NCBI GenBank assembly: GCA_000499405.2
Contig: HG738139.1
Span: 10,440,616 to 10,504,615, forward strand
From: Onchocerca volvulus
Taxonomy: Eukaryota > Nematoda > Chromadorea > Rhabditida > Onchocercidae
Reading direction: 5' to 3'
Length of the DNA stretch: 64,000 nt
Made by a program: the position numbers and the translations under genes. The notes under the pieces are model-generated. The model was not told where the DNA came from and did not search any database. It saw only the letters and a list, made by a program, of their open reading frames with translations. This document shows, in pieces, positions 13,589 through 26,600 of this stretch (positions within the stretch are counted from its first letter, which is position 1; each line of letters starts with the position of its first letter).

Positions 13589-15434
13589 TATATTTCAGAA
13601 AGCAGTATGTTTGGACGTATATCATATACTTTTATATGTATGTATTATTATGAACTTCAACTTAATCTAACGTGTCATAAAAATTTATTTGAACAATGTT
13701 TTTATTTAATAAATTTACTAAATATCTTTATTCTTTATTACTTTCAGAAGCTTTATATGGAAAAAATCCAGGAAAACGTCTCAGGAATAAAAATCCAGGA
13801 AATTGTCTCAAGAAAAAAAAAAAAAAAACATTAGCATGTATTTTTATTCCATAATATTGTTCCTATATCAATTATAAGTATGATGAAAATATCACGAAAC
13901 AATATGATAACGAAATAACCATACTTCATGAACAGAAAATCCTTGTATTCAAAATTTCAGACAATCAAATCTTAAAGATGCAGACCATACTGTCATAATT
14001 TAAAATTGATATGTCCGAACTTATGACCTTGCATACCAATACCATCATCATTAAACTTCTATTTCTTATTTATTTTCTGCGCTTTCTTTCATAAACAAAA
14101 TCAACTATTCACAACAACAATAATAATAATACTAATAAAAGTAATAATAATAACATCAATAATAATTAATAATAAACAACAAATAATACAGGGAATTTCG
14201 GAAATTTCAAATAATTCTTTATGAAAATTCAATAAATGCTCGTAATACAGTGATTAAATATACTTAATTCCAAACCTGAACATTCATAGAAACAGGAAAT
14301 CTTGTTCTGTTTAAATTTTTGAAAGAGGCATCCCATTTAGGCATTTTTCTTACTTTTTCACCGAAAAATCGAAAATTTAGATTAAATGTTCCTTATCCCC
14401 ATTTTTATCACCTTTCTTCATCGAGAAAATGATACTCCGAAAATGATACTTATTTTATTAGAGAAGAAATAAATTGATATATCATTAAGAAATATTTAAA
14501 TATAATAACCTAGTTGCATCCGATTACATTATGCCACCAATTAATGTGTAAACTGAGAATGTTTAAATTACATTTAGATTACAATGCAAATAATGATAAA
14601 CAAAACAGAATTACCATTACTAAAACATATTAATATAAATAATGGCAATGAATGTTGCTTATAAAGGCACTTTGGAGATATTAAAAAAACAAAACAAGGA
14701 AAAATAGAAATAAAGCGAGAAAAAATTTTGAAGAAATTCAAAATTTTAACAAACTACAAAATTTAAAAGGACATGTAAGTAGAAAAATGAGCAAATCAAA
14801 GGAAAAATGCAACGATAACAAATGACTTATAGCATAGTCTGATATTTAAAATTATTTTCAGTAATCAACCAAATTTCGAATTGCTGATCGATTTTCAATT
14901 ACATGAGCTATTATTCAGATGAGATGTAGAGTGTGAATAATCAAAATGATAGCTTAACTAAGCCAAATAATATACCGATAAAAAGGAAAACTTAAAAGAA
15001 GATGAAGCTAAAGAAATATATTCATATAGATACAGCCTATCATAACTATGTTCAGTCTGCAATCACATCAATATCAAAAACATTGTAATAAAAAGTCTGA
15101 ATAAATTAGCAACCATTTTTTTGTAAGATTAAATTGTTGTTGTCAAAAAAAATTAAATAAAATATAGAAGGCCCTTACACAGGAGCAGTGATTCAGAAAA
15201 ATGACATAACAAATTAAAACGGCCAATTAAAAGTGAAAATAAGCAATCAGTATACTGAATGATTCATTACGATGAATAGTGCAAAATCTTCGCAGTCGAG
15301 TTCTCCTTTTTAATCTTCAAAAATTTCTGACTGTCATAAAAGTTGAAAGAAATATCAGGAAATAAGCATGAAGAGCCATCGTTGAAAGTGAACGAATATA
15401 AAAGATATTTCACTCCATTATTTAATTCAGAATG
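13589..15434. other. Intergenic, AT-rich
   Basis: No coding exon was found between APC5 and the GTPase gene. A degenerate AAT/AAC low-complexity stretch lies at about 14111-14190. The segment must hold the 3' UTR of the GTPase gene and the 5' flank of APC5, both transcribed leftward. Confidence 0.6.
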
Positions 15435-18167
15435 TTACATTATCCGGCATTTATTCCTCACTTTCTTATTCTTTCTGCTACCACCATAAGAAACTGCGCC
15501 GTGATTCTGAGAGAAAATATCATCATTTCAATCAGAAAATAATCAAATGTCGTTTAAATATTTTAAATTTAGCATTCTGCCCATAAAATGCTCGTCTAGA
15601 TATTAACAACACATAATTACAAATGTGCTTTCTGTCAAGATCCATATATTCTATTTATAAGTTCTGCTCTTGAAACTTTCACTTATTCGTGACAAAAATC
15701 GTTACTTAGAGTGCGCTCCATATCTAAACCATTAATGACATCAAATCTTTTATCAGATTATAAAATAACCCACGCATGTTCCAGAAAATTCTGAAAATGT
15801 AAAAGAATGAATTCAGTCAGGCAGCACCAGCTGCGGTAATAGTCCAGCTAACACTAAAAGATAAAAAACCGGTGTAAGACACACATTCCCTCCTACTTCT
15901 CAGGAATAAAAGAAAACAGTTTTCATTCATAACAGTGTATGAATAATTAATGAATTAAGTTTCGCGAACATACAAAGAGATGAGATTCTACGGAACTAAT
16001 ATTTATTGAAATTTCACACTAAATTTGGATTAATTCAAAAACAGACAATAGCAGGAAAAACATCATAAATTTGAAAGGATGTTCAAACAAACAAGACATA
16101 TTTCTTTATAAAATTAGGACTTACTATATCGTTATCCTCATCATTTGGAAAACTTTTCACAATACGAACTAATTCATGAAATGCTGCATCTACATTCACA
16201 GGTGGATCTTTGGCTGATGTTTCAATATATGGAACTTTCAACCGATCGGCTAGTTCTCGTCCTTGTTGTGCAGTTACTTTTCGCTGATTTACCAAATCAA
16301 TCTAGAAATTATAATTATTTAATTCCTACTATGCAAAATTTTAGTACAATCTAACTTATTCATATCATAAATAATACAATTGTTTTCCAATCATAATTGT
16401 TGATTAAAAAACTATGGCGTTTTCTCAAAACCATGAACATCGATTACTGAGTAATCTAATACAAATATTTCGCTGTTTTTATATTGATAGATATTAAAAG
16501 GAATTTGTAATTTCGTAAAATGAGTATTTACTTATTGATCAAACACAAGAGGAAATGTTCTTAATTTAAACCAAGATTTCCTGAAGAGATACAATAGCTA
16601 ATAAGCCGAATGGTAAGGCAAATTAAAATGTTTATTTTAACTCAGAAAAAAAGAAAGAAAATAGACATAAGATTGTTGAGCACAAAAATTTAATTTGCAC
16701 ATAAAAGATTCAATAAGATTACCAATAATAATTATAGAAGTATCGATTATATATATTAGACAACGGGAAAGACACTGTTAAAATAAAGGCTCATCAAAAA
16801 AATTTCACTACAGCTTACCTTATTTGCCACTAGCAACACAGGATATTCTGTTTTATCCTTAACTCGTAATACTTGATTAAAAAGCTTCGGTGCTTCTTCA
16901 AAACTACGGACATCAGTCACTGAATACACTAATAAAAATCCTCGGCCGTTACGCATATATTGTTCACGCATCGCAGAAAATTCTTCCTGTCCGGCAGTAT
17001 CTAACACTGAAAATTGATTATCAATACATTTCATTTCAACATTTCTATAAAAAGGTAAGATATCGAATGTAATAAATAAACTCCCACAAGCTTCAAACGA
17101 ATCAGGAGTAATGATCGCTTAACCAGAAGGCTAATAAATGAATGACAAAAGTAAGCCATGTTTTTAATCATGTAGTGACGTCTTTTTCTGATAAGAACAT
17201 TATGTATCAGTTATGGTCTTAAAATTTCTGATAAAAAATAACATTTTTTTGTTAGCTTAAAATTGAAATACATATAACCAATTGCTTTATCAGATCCGTC
17301 CACCTTTTTATGTAAATCATACTTTCTATTTAAACTTCTAGTTAAACAAAAACTAGCTTAGGTTTTCAACCTGTTCAAAACAAATCAAAAAATTTAAAAC
17401 TGAATTTGTAAAAACTTAAAAATATGAGAAATTAATTTAAACTTGACAAATTAATCTAATGAGCAATACCTATTTTTGTAATAATAATTTTCAAATTATC
17501 ATTTATGGAATCAAAATCAAAATTTATTAGGAAAACGGACTTTCTTTTTATTCCTTTTTGGACCACGCACCGATAAGAATAAATATTAAAACTGCCTTGA
17601 GCATAATGGAAGCATTTATTTCTAATCTTTCCTTTTTCTTATCTAATTTTTGATCCATTTTATTTATTTATTTTTATTTTTTTGAAAATCCAAAATTTTC
17701 AATTTTATTCTCTTGGTTACACGATAATCTGCAAAATAAATTTTCTCAAAGAAATATTTGCTACAAAAAGTTTCAATAAATATTAACCTACCATCCATAA
17801 TAACCCACTGGCCATCAACTTCAGCATGAATAATATATTGATCCTCTATCGTTGGATCATAATAATCAACGAAATGTTTCTAAAAATCAAATTTGTATTC
17901 TATCTGTTGTATTCAATATACTATCATATCGAATGCTCATTTTTTTTTGTGGAGAATATAGTAGATTTCTGATGAAAAGCTATTATTATTACTATCTATG
18001 CAAATAAACAGAAAATTTTCCATTAAAAAAATTGAAATTAAAAAACAACAAACCTGAAAGAATTGTATCGTTAAGGAAGATTTGCCTACACCACCTTCAC
18101 CGATAACTACTAATTTATAAGTTGGTAATTTCGAATCATCATCAGGCGGCCTTTTCGAAGTGGCCAT
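15435..18167 (-). CDS. MRAS: Ras-family small GTPase, M-Ras/R-Ras type
   Basis: Membrane-anchored GTP switch of the M-Ras/R-Ras subfamily. Five exons on the complement: 18167-18054, 17879-17792, 17006-16819, 16301-16125, 15506-15435, giving 212 residues, the normal length. G1 is GEGGVGKS (residues 23-30); the effector loop is [10 protein letters not shown]3 is [18 protein letters not shown]4 is NKID; G5 is ETSAKDPP. The segment between effector loop and G3 ([12 protein letters not shown]) resembles M-Ras (HTEIDNQWAILD) more than R-Ras or TC21. The last exon encodes a basic tail ending KVRNKCRIM, a CaaX box whose terminal Met predicts farnesylation. A hydrophilic N-terminal extension of about 16 residues precedes the G domain, as in R-Ras and M-Ras. 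The functional assignment is by family. Confidence 0.93.
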
Positions 18168-18182
18168 CTTTTAAATATTATT

Positions 18183-18185
18183 CTG
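18183..18185 (-). promoter_or_regulatory. Possible spliced-leader acceptor of the Ras gene
   Basis: On the complement, TTTTCCAG ends 15 bases upstream of the ATG. The close spacing suggests an SL trans-splice site; a cis-spliced 5' UTR exon is the alternative. Confidence 0.35.
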
Positions 18186-19760
18186 GAAAATTCAATTATT
18201 ATGTTTAAAATGAATTGATGATCTAAAAGATGCTTGACGCTTTCATACTTTCACGTTTATAATGAAGAAACTGATGAATCAATGATTATGTTATATCCTG
18301 GAGTATTACTCAGTAATAAGAAAAATTCTATAAAGTACTTAATTTTCTTACCTTCTGAAAAAAGTAACAAGATTTTCTTACCTTACGAAAAAAATAACAA
18401 TAAAGTTTACATAACTTATATTTTAAAAAAATTGCAATCATATAAATTTTTAAGAAGTCATAGAATATAATACACAACAGTAATTATTACTATTCTTAAA
18501 AATTAAAGTAAAATTTCGTTTCATAAAAAAAGATAGTAATAAATTTTTTTTCTTGTAATTATTTCAGTATTCTAACAAACTTTCATTTTATTTTTATATT
18601 ATCATCACTTCCGACAAGTTCTTATTAAATTCACAAATTAAATTTGAATTGAAAATTTCAATTTAATATTGTAATAATTTTCTACAACAAATATCATTTT
18701 TTGTTATTAAAATCCCACATAATTTTACCATACTTATTCATCTGATTACTAATTTCCACCATAAATGCAACAAAATTTAGAATGATAACAAAAATAAAAA
18801 ATAAAAAATCCAAGCAAACCGATGAAAATTCGCAACGGAAGAAGCTTTATTTCACGCGGCCACAACGCGTACAATTCATTGGGTCAAAGATGAGTAAAAG
18901 CTATCTGAAAGAGGTGATGCGCTAATCGAGTTAACTTATTACCTGTAATTTTTTAAATTCGAATTTGTTCTGAGGTGAAATTGCTTTTTTTTTCTTCGCT
19001 TCTGCTCTCCACTGCATGAGTAACGCACGCATCAATAGGTACGCGTGAAAAATAAACACGAAATGATTACGTGAAAGAAAAGTAAACAAAATAAATTAGT
19101 ATAATTAATAATATAGAAATTATAAAGGAACAAGTTAAAATTTTAAATTAATTTAAGTAAAAAAAATAACTGATTGATGATAGGTAATTAAACTGCAGGT
19201 AAATGTTAAAATTATTGGAACAGCAACTACAAATTATTAGTTGACAGATGAAAAACAAGAAGTTTAAAATAAAAATGGAAAAAAAGAAACCGAAATGGAA
19301 ATAAAAATGACCAAAAAAGAAATAATAAAATGAAGAAATAATTGAAAAATAATTTTAAATTTACAAACTGAACAAAATTAGTCAACTGCAGTTACACTTT
19401 TTTTTAAATCTTTTCTAATACATTATTCTCTTCTCTTTTCTCCAGTCCTTTTTTCCTAACAATTTTTCGCTTATTTCTTACGATTTTGTGAGAATTTTAC
19501 TGAATAACTGCTAGTACTAATTAAGCTAAATTTGTAATTATGTCATTTTATATTTTCTTAACTTAATAATATCATTTAATTTGAATTGAAAAAGTAATTT
19601 AAAGTTTAGTTAATAAAAAGATAAATATTGAACGATCAGTAAATGATCAAACAATGTCAAGAAAACGAAGTGTAACATTGGAGGTGTTGCTCTTCTCGGA
19701 TGATTCAAAACGATGTAATTATTTGATTAGCTATCTTTAAATGAAAAATGGTAAAAAAAG

Positions 19761-19800
19761 ATAGAGAGAGAGGGAAAAAGAGAGAGAGAGAGAGAGAGAA
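19761..19800. repeat. (AG)n microsatellite
   Basis: Purine-only GA/AG dinucleotide tract with two short interruptions (GGGAAAAAG), on the + strand. Confidence 0.9.
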
Positions 19801-20668
19801 AGGGGAAGATAAAAAAGAAGGTATTATAAAAAGAAAATAAATTTGACAAATGACTTGAAAAAGTTTCTGGGAAGTAGAAATCATCTCTATCGTCATCACT
19901 TATGCTATTGATGCGGAAGAGCCCCCCAAAAAAAAAAGAAATTTAAAAGAGGTGACAGTGAAGAGATTGTCACCCCTTACGTACTAAATTTTTTATTGCA
20001 TCATTCGATTGGCCTTTGCCACCGTAACAACAATATTACAAAAAGTAGTAATTGAAAATCAATTTCAATCACTTTCCAAATCATTGATAATATATATCGA
20101 GTTAATGGAATAATCAAGGAAAAAAAGAATTACTAGAATATTTGGGATAATCTCTCGGATATTTTGAATAAACAACAGCAACAGTTAATTTAATATTTTA
20201 TTCTGTGCTTTAATTTTTAAATTGCTTTCCCATTCTTCTCTTTGCATTGTGATAAGCTTCAATTCGTAGATTTAAATTTAGCTAAAATAATAGCAAATTA
20301 ATTGAAATAATGTCTTAGTGATCTAATGCTTAATAACCAAATCTTTCGGTAATCTGATTCAATGAGGAATTTGTGATAAAAGGAATTATCACAATGAATT
20401 ATTAACATTTTTGAAATGTGAAAAGAACTTTTTTTTTTATAATTGTGTATTCCAAGAATATGAATTAAAATTTTTTATCGTACAGAAAGTTTCACTTTTC
20501 TTATCAACAATAATCAGTGTTATAGGCATTATAGAAACATACATTTTCACACTTGAGAAAACTGATGGCTAAAAATTATGCTAATGTTACTAATATTTCG
20601 CAAATTTCATCTAAATTTTTAAATTCTACTCATTAAAAGAATGAAACGATGACCAAAAGTCGATTATT

Positions 20669-20880
<212 letters not shown>

Positions 20881-22113
20881 TATTATTCTTATGCATATGT
20901 ATTATATTGCCATATTATAAATTTTATTATTCCTAAAAGTCATAATTTTTTTAGTTTAAATTTTCAAAGTTTGAATTTTTCAAAATTATTTTTAAATTTT
21001 CATCATTTTCAAATTTAATTGTGTATGATTTGCAAATTTGCACTAACCGGTAGGTTGCAACAATTGGCAATCAATCAAATTTAATTATAATTTTTACGGT
21101 TGATTTTGCAAACCGGAATAATGACACGAAATTGATATTTTTTTTTTTTTGTTATTGTTTTTGTTTTTACTTATCATATTTTGCTTTCATTTCAAATTAT
21201 ACTTCTTTTAATAAACAATTTTTTTTTGCCTTGAAGATTTCGGTTCATTTTTTATTTATATGATTATTGGATTTTTGCAAGCTTTGATTTGATAATGATT
21301 TCTTTGTCATTTTTCTTTTTTACTTTTGCAAATTCAATTTGTTTCAAAAAATCAATTCTGAACTACAACTTTTGAATGAAATAAAAATGAACATAAAGTT
21401 ATACTGCTTATTTTATATCATTCAGTAAAATTTCCAAACATATCATAGTTTTCCATTTTTCATTCAATTAAATAAAATGGAAAAATAAGAGAAATGAAGG
21501 AAAAAATGGAATAAAATAAAAAATGGACGAATACTTTATCGATTTTTCATTTACAATATTGTTTTATAGTCGTGGAAGAAGCAACTAAATATTGCATATT
21601 TTTGTTCGAGTTTCTATTTACTAAATAAATCGAATTTTCAATATTGCATTTTTTTTTTTTTTTTTGAAAACATTCATTGAATATGTTGAATCATTTGAAA
21701 GTTTTTTTTTTCTTGTTTTGCAATGAAGCACTTCGTCTTTTTTGAAAAATCTCCATCAAATTTATTTACAATTTCCAGATTTGATAAACAATTCAGAAAG
21801 AAAGCTACTTGTTATTTCAAAAATACGAAAAAATTTTTCATTCCGATAAAATCAATGCATGTATTTCCATGATTTTTAATTAAACTGAATTAAGGAACGC
21901 TTGAAATTTGCATATGTTTAGATATTTGCAAAAAAATTTGTTCTTTTTCCGAAATGATCATTCAATATTTGGTTGAATTCATTGCAAGTTGTTTTATTTC
22001 ACTTAGAATTAAAGAAATCCTTTTGTGATATTTTCGTTGGAAATTATCCTTCAATATTTTTAATTTTAAAATATTACCAATACTTGTCGTTAAATTACAT
22101 AATTTATGTTTCA

Positions 22114-22378
22114 ATGAGGAAATTGATAAAGGTATGTAATAATTTTTACTTTATTCTGCCTAATAATTTCTATGAATTAAAATATTTCGAATATTTTTGC
22201 ACTTTTTTCTTATTTTAAAAAAAGAAAAGAATTTTTTCATTTTTTATTTCATATAGAATGATTTTTATTTTTTACGAAATTTTAAGTGCATGAAGCAATA
22301 TATATGATCAAGTAATTTTGTGCTTTTTACCATGCTCATAATCCTTATAAATTTATATAATAACGATCAAACCTTTAC

Positions 22379-22410
<32 letters not shown>

Positions 22411-23607
22411 AGATCGTTAAGTAATTTTATGTTTGTTATCAAGTAAACAGCTTTATCACATAAATGCAGAAGCGTTTAACAAACTGATTAAAGGGATTAA
22501 TGATAATTTAAAATGTGTGCATAATATTTAATGTTTATTATTGAGATATTTATGTATTATTCAAAATAATATGATTTAGGGATGAATTTATTATTTCATA
22601 GATATGGCTGTGTATTTTGGGTGCAATAATAGCGATATTTTCATTAACTGCGATAATATTCGAGTGTTTCATCAATAAAATGGTTCCATGCATATCGTCA
22701 CATCCATTCCTACTTGCATCAATTTGTATCAACGGGGTGATTCTTTTCCTTGCTAGTATCACTGAAAGATCAAGTTTTATATGGATTAATATTATTGTTG
22801 TTGTAAGTTATCTTGCGAATCATCACTTACGAATCATTACTTACGAATCATCACTTACGAATCATTGCTAATTTTTTAGAAACACAAGTTATTTTGTCAT
22901 ATAATTATTTTTTACTTTTTTTTATTTTCCCAAAATAGCATGGTGTCTTTTTTAAAAATTAATTTATTTTTAGAAGCAATGATGCATAATTATACTTGAC
23001 ATAACAAATTAAATCGTTTAAATTTAAAAGAAAAAATTTCTAAAATATTATGCAATAGATTAGATTTGCTTAAATTATGAATTAATTTCATTGAATAATT
23101 ATGTTTAATTTTAACAAATTGTCAATTTAGACAGGCAATATAGCAGTTACATTGAGAACATTAATGTATGAACTTATAAAAGCATATTTCATTCGTACAT
23201 CAAGTAAGCTAATTGCTAAAAAATTTTCTAAATTATATTTTGAAAATGTTTTAAAACTTTGCTTTAATCAATTCTTATAATGAGCAATCACCAAATCTTT
23301 GATAAATTATTTGTTATACATTTAAAAAACTAAGTTGAAATCAAATTTTTTAATGAAAAAAAAGTAGACGAGTGAATAGAGGATAAATTAAATTTTGAAT
23401 TTTTTTAAAGTATGGAATAACAAGAGATTTCATTTTCTTTGATTATTTTGTTTAGGAAAGAAACATCTAAAAAATATCGTCATATGGTCAACATTGTTAA
23501 TCATGCTATCATTATGTTCAGCATTTGGCTTCAGATTTCGCAGATATCATTATCAGAAGAGAAGATATCGATACAGTACTCCAAAAACTGGTCAAAAACA
23601 AAATTAA
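22114..23607 (+). CDS. Small four-helix membrane protein, unrecognised
   Basis: Four exons join with matching phases: 22114-22131, 22602-22802, 23131-23203, 23456-23607, giving 147 residues plus a stop. Donors are GTATGT, GTAAGT and GTAAGC; acceptors CATAG, TTTAG and TTTAG. The predicted product has four hydrophobic segments, at about residues 7-29 (after a short basic MRKLIK start), 43-61, 67-85 and 103-122. Charged loops include ITERSS and RTSRKKHLKN, and the tail is strongly basic (RFRRYHYQKRRYRY). I do not recognise the family and assign no function. The first exon is part of a longer open frame that could start further upstream (21973), so the N-terminus is uncertain. Support is the clean splice phasing plus the hydrophobic pattern in otherwise non-coding AT-rich DNA. 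Confidence 0.55.
22379..22404. repeat. (AT)13 dinucleotide repeat
   Basis: Perfect AT run inside the first intron of the small membrane-protein gene. Confidence 0.95.
22816..22869. repeat. 14-bp tandem repeat, ~4 copies
   Basis: Unit CGAATCATYACTTA repeated almost perfectly three times plus a 12-base partial copy, starting 13 bases after the donor of the second exon of the membrane-protein gene. Confidence 0.9.
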
Positions 23608-26600
23608 AATACAGCAAAAACCAAAAAGCCAAGTGGTTACTTTTTATTTTAATTAATCAAGTATTTTGGTTTTTTCTTTCTGTTTAATTTTGTTGCATTC
23701 ATTATTTTTATTTTGCTCTTTTATATCTATTTTCTATCATTTCTCCATTCTTGCACTTGATATTTAACAATTTTTTCAATCTTTTTGAGAACAGTTACCA
23801 AAAAATCATATGCGAAATGAGATTATATTAGAATTTATACATTTGAATAATCCTATCAGTATTGGATTTTAGGTTCATTCCAATCAGTAAATAAACAGTC
23901 CGAAAAGTTATTTAAATTTGAAAGTGCTCTGCAAAAGTTTTTCCCACATTATATTGAAATAAACTTTTTTTTTTTTAAATTTTTTCATCTAAATTTTGAT
24001 GATGTCGCGGAACATAAGATATATGCTCATTTATTTCATCTGACATACACATCTACTAAACATAATATAACAACTTTCAAATTAAATATACTAATTACAC
24101 AAATATTCAGAAATCAATAAATAGAGCTATTTGTTAATTTTATCATTAGTCTAACATCGTATTAGCGAGGTAATTAATTTAAAAGTCAATTTAAGCTTGT
24201 TTTTCCTTGGCATAATTACACATCTCAACATAAATGCCTACCACTTCTATCAAATTTGATTTAAGTCAAAGTTTTTGTCCATTTTGTCCGAACAAATTTT
24301 TGTCCATTTCAGGACATCCTAAAGTTTATGTTATTATTTTTCCGGTTTTGGATATTATTAGGGAGACAGTGTTGTTTTTTTAAACACTAATAGAAATGTT
24401 GAACAAAAAAAAGAAATAGCATGTACCTTGATATTGTATTTTATAGTTTTAAATAAATTGAAAAATTTATTTATTGCAAATAATTGTGTAGTGAATTGTT
24501 TATAATTATTTGGCAATAATTTTCTTTTTTCATTCATTTTGATACCAATTTATTTTTCATTCAATTAAATTTGTTATCAAGAATTAATTGCATAACACTC
24601 TGTAAAATGTTAACTTTTCAAATGTGATAAAATAAAATTTATTTTGAAATTTTTTCTCCGGCTATTTCTTTCAACCATTCTTTTTTTATCACAGATGTTT
24701 TATAGCAACAGCAAAAGCAAAAAAAAGAGACAATGATTTAATTTAGAAAAAATGATATTTTGAAAATATCTGAAGTGATAACTAATTTGTATTTGTAAAT
24801 TTGTTTTCTCATAATTTGTTGAGTTTTCGACAAGATATATTTTCTTAATATTAAAATGAAATTGAATTATCAGTACTTTTTTTTTAAGTTCAAATGATGT
24901 CTAAATTTACCAAAAGTTATGTAATTATTAAGAAATATTGCAATAACGCAAATAGTTGAATCCATTTTGTGCTGTATATGTATCTTTATTATGCATTTCT
25001 AATCATGTATATTCCAAAGAGCAGATGAAGTTGCGAAAATTAAAATTTCAAGAATCATAAAATGTTTGAAAAAATTCATTGTGTATGACGCGGTTCTTAT
25101 GAGACGATGAGGTAATACATTTTAGCTAAAATTTTGTGAAAATTTGAATATCCTGAATATGGAAATCTGATTTTTTTCAAAAGAGTTTAGCTATAAAATT
25201 TATTTTATTTTGGGAAATAAATACTGGAATAGAATATGAGCAATTTACATTAGATACAGCCTCAAAAAATAGGTTTATGAAGAGGCGGGAAAAAAAAAAT
25301 TGAAAAATCCAAGAAATACCGAGTTAGCGACTAAAACACTTTTCATATTTGCTAAAGCGTGAGAAGTTCATTGAAATAAATTAGTCATTTCTAGCTCTAT
25401 GGATTTTAAAAAAATAGTTGTCTATTCACTACTAATTTAAAGTATGGAAATTTTAATGTGAAAGATTTGAAATTGCGAATTTTAGCTTAACATTTCACAG
25501 GTTCATTTAAATTGATTACATCGATAGCACACTTGTGCTTAGAACAAAAAAATTATCAACTAACGAAATAGATCTTTTTGTTGCAAAAATTCTTCGGATT
25601 ATGTTATCAAAAAGAAGTGAATCATGGTGGTTGATTCAAACATATTTGACAAATTCTGGAATTAAATAAATCCTCCAAACAATTTTGAATATCCAAACTC
25701 ATGGAATAAAGCAGTAAATTAAGTGAAATTAATTTCATCCAAAGAATTAGAATAAGATAAATTTTGCGTTTCAGCCGAAATTTATATAGCTGCAACTGAA
25801 ATTAATTTCTTTGTAATTTCTTTGATTGCTTTCGACTATTAAAGAGCTTATGCAACAATTTTCTGGAATCCGTACCGCTAAAAACTTACTTTCATTACCT
25901 CATTTTGTTGTTTTTTATATTTTTTACCACAAAGAAAGGGTCTTTCTTATTTGCAAAAAACTCAATTCAAAAGCTTTAGCATCGATTTTGTATTTTATAT
26001 TTTCAGAGATTTGCAAACACTTCATATCAAGTTTTAGAATGATAAAAATTTCAAATATTAGATTTTATTACTCCATATCTCTAAATTTCACAATTTTTAA
26101 ATAATTTTGAAAACTTTTTATTTTTATCTCAAATGCCTACAATTATTGATGAAATAAAAATGAATGCGTTTGTATTTCCACACTCTTTAAATAATGCAGA
26201 GCATATTTTGAATGAATATTCAGTTATTGAAGGTTGTAAATGAAGATGCTTGACATAATTTGTTGTTTGACGTAATAGAAGTTACCATAGTAATTGCCAG
26301 GAAAGTTAATAACAAGCATCGTTTTCATGGGAATCCTAATTAAAGTAGAAAATCGATTTTAAACTTGTTACTGATTCACGATCATTCATTTCTATTATTA
26401 AATACTTTCAATTTTTCATCAATTTTCATTTCTAAAAATGCTGCTGATATTTTCATCGCAATAGTTGTATTATCATAATCATTAAGCAAGCAAGGTAGAA
26501 AAGTGAAGCACCAATTTTAATTATTCATTTAATTTCGTATATTACTATAAATGAATGGATAGTGTATAGGTTCATTTTAAAATGTCATTTCTTAATATTT

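Noticed and set aside
7230..18167. Possible operon of the Ras gene followed by APC5
   Set aside because: They share a strand, but the gap is about 1.9 kb, far longer than in typical nematode operons, and each has its own candidate leader acceptor.
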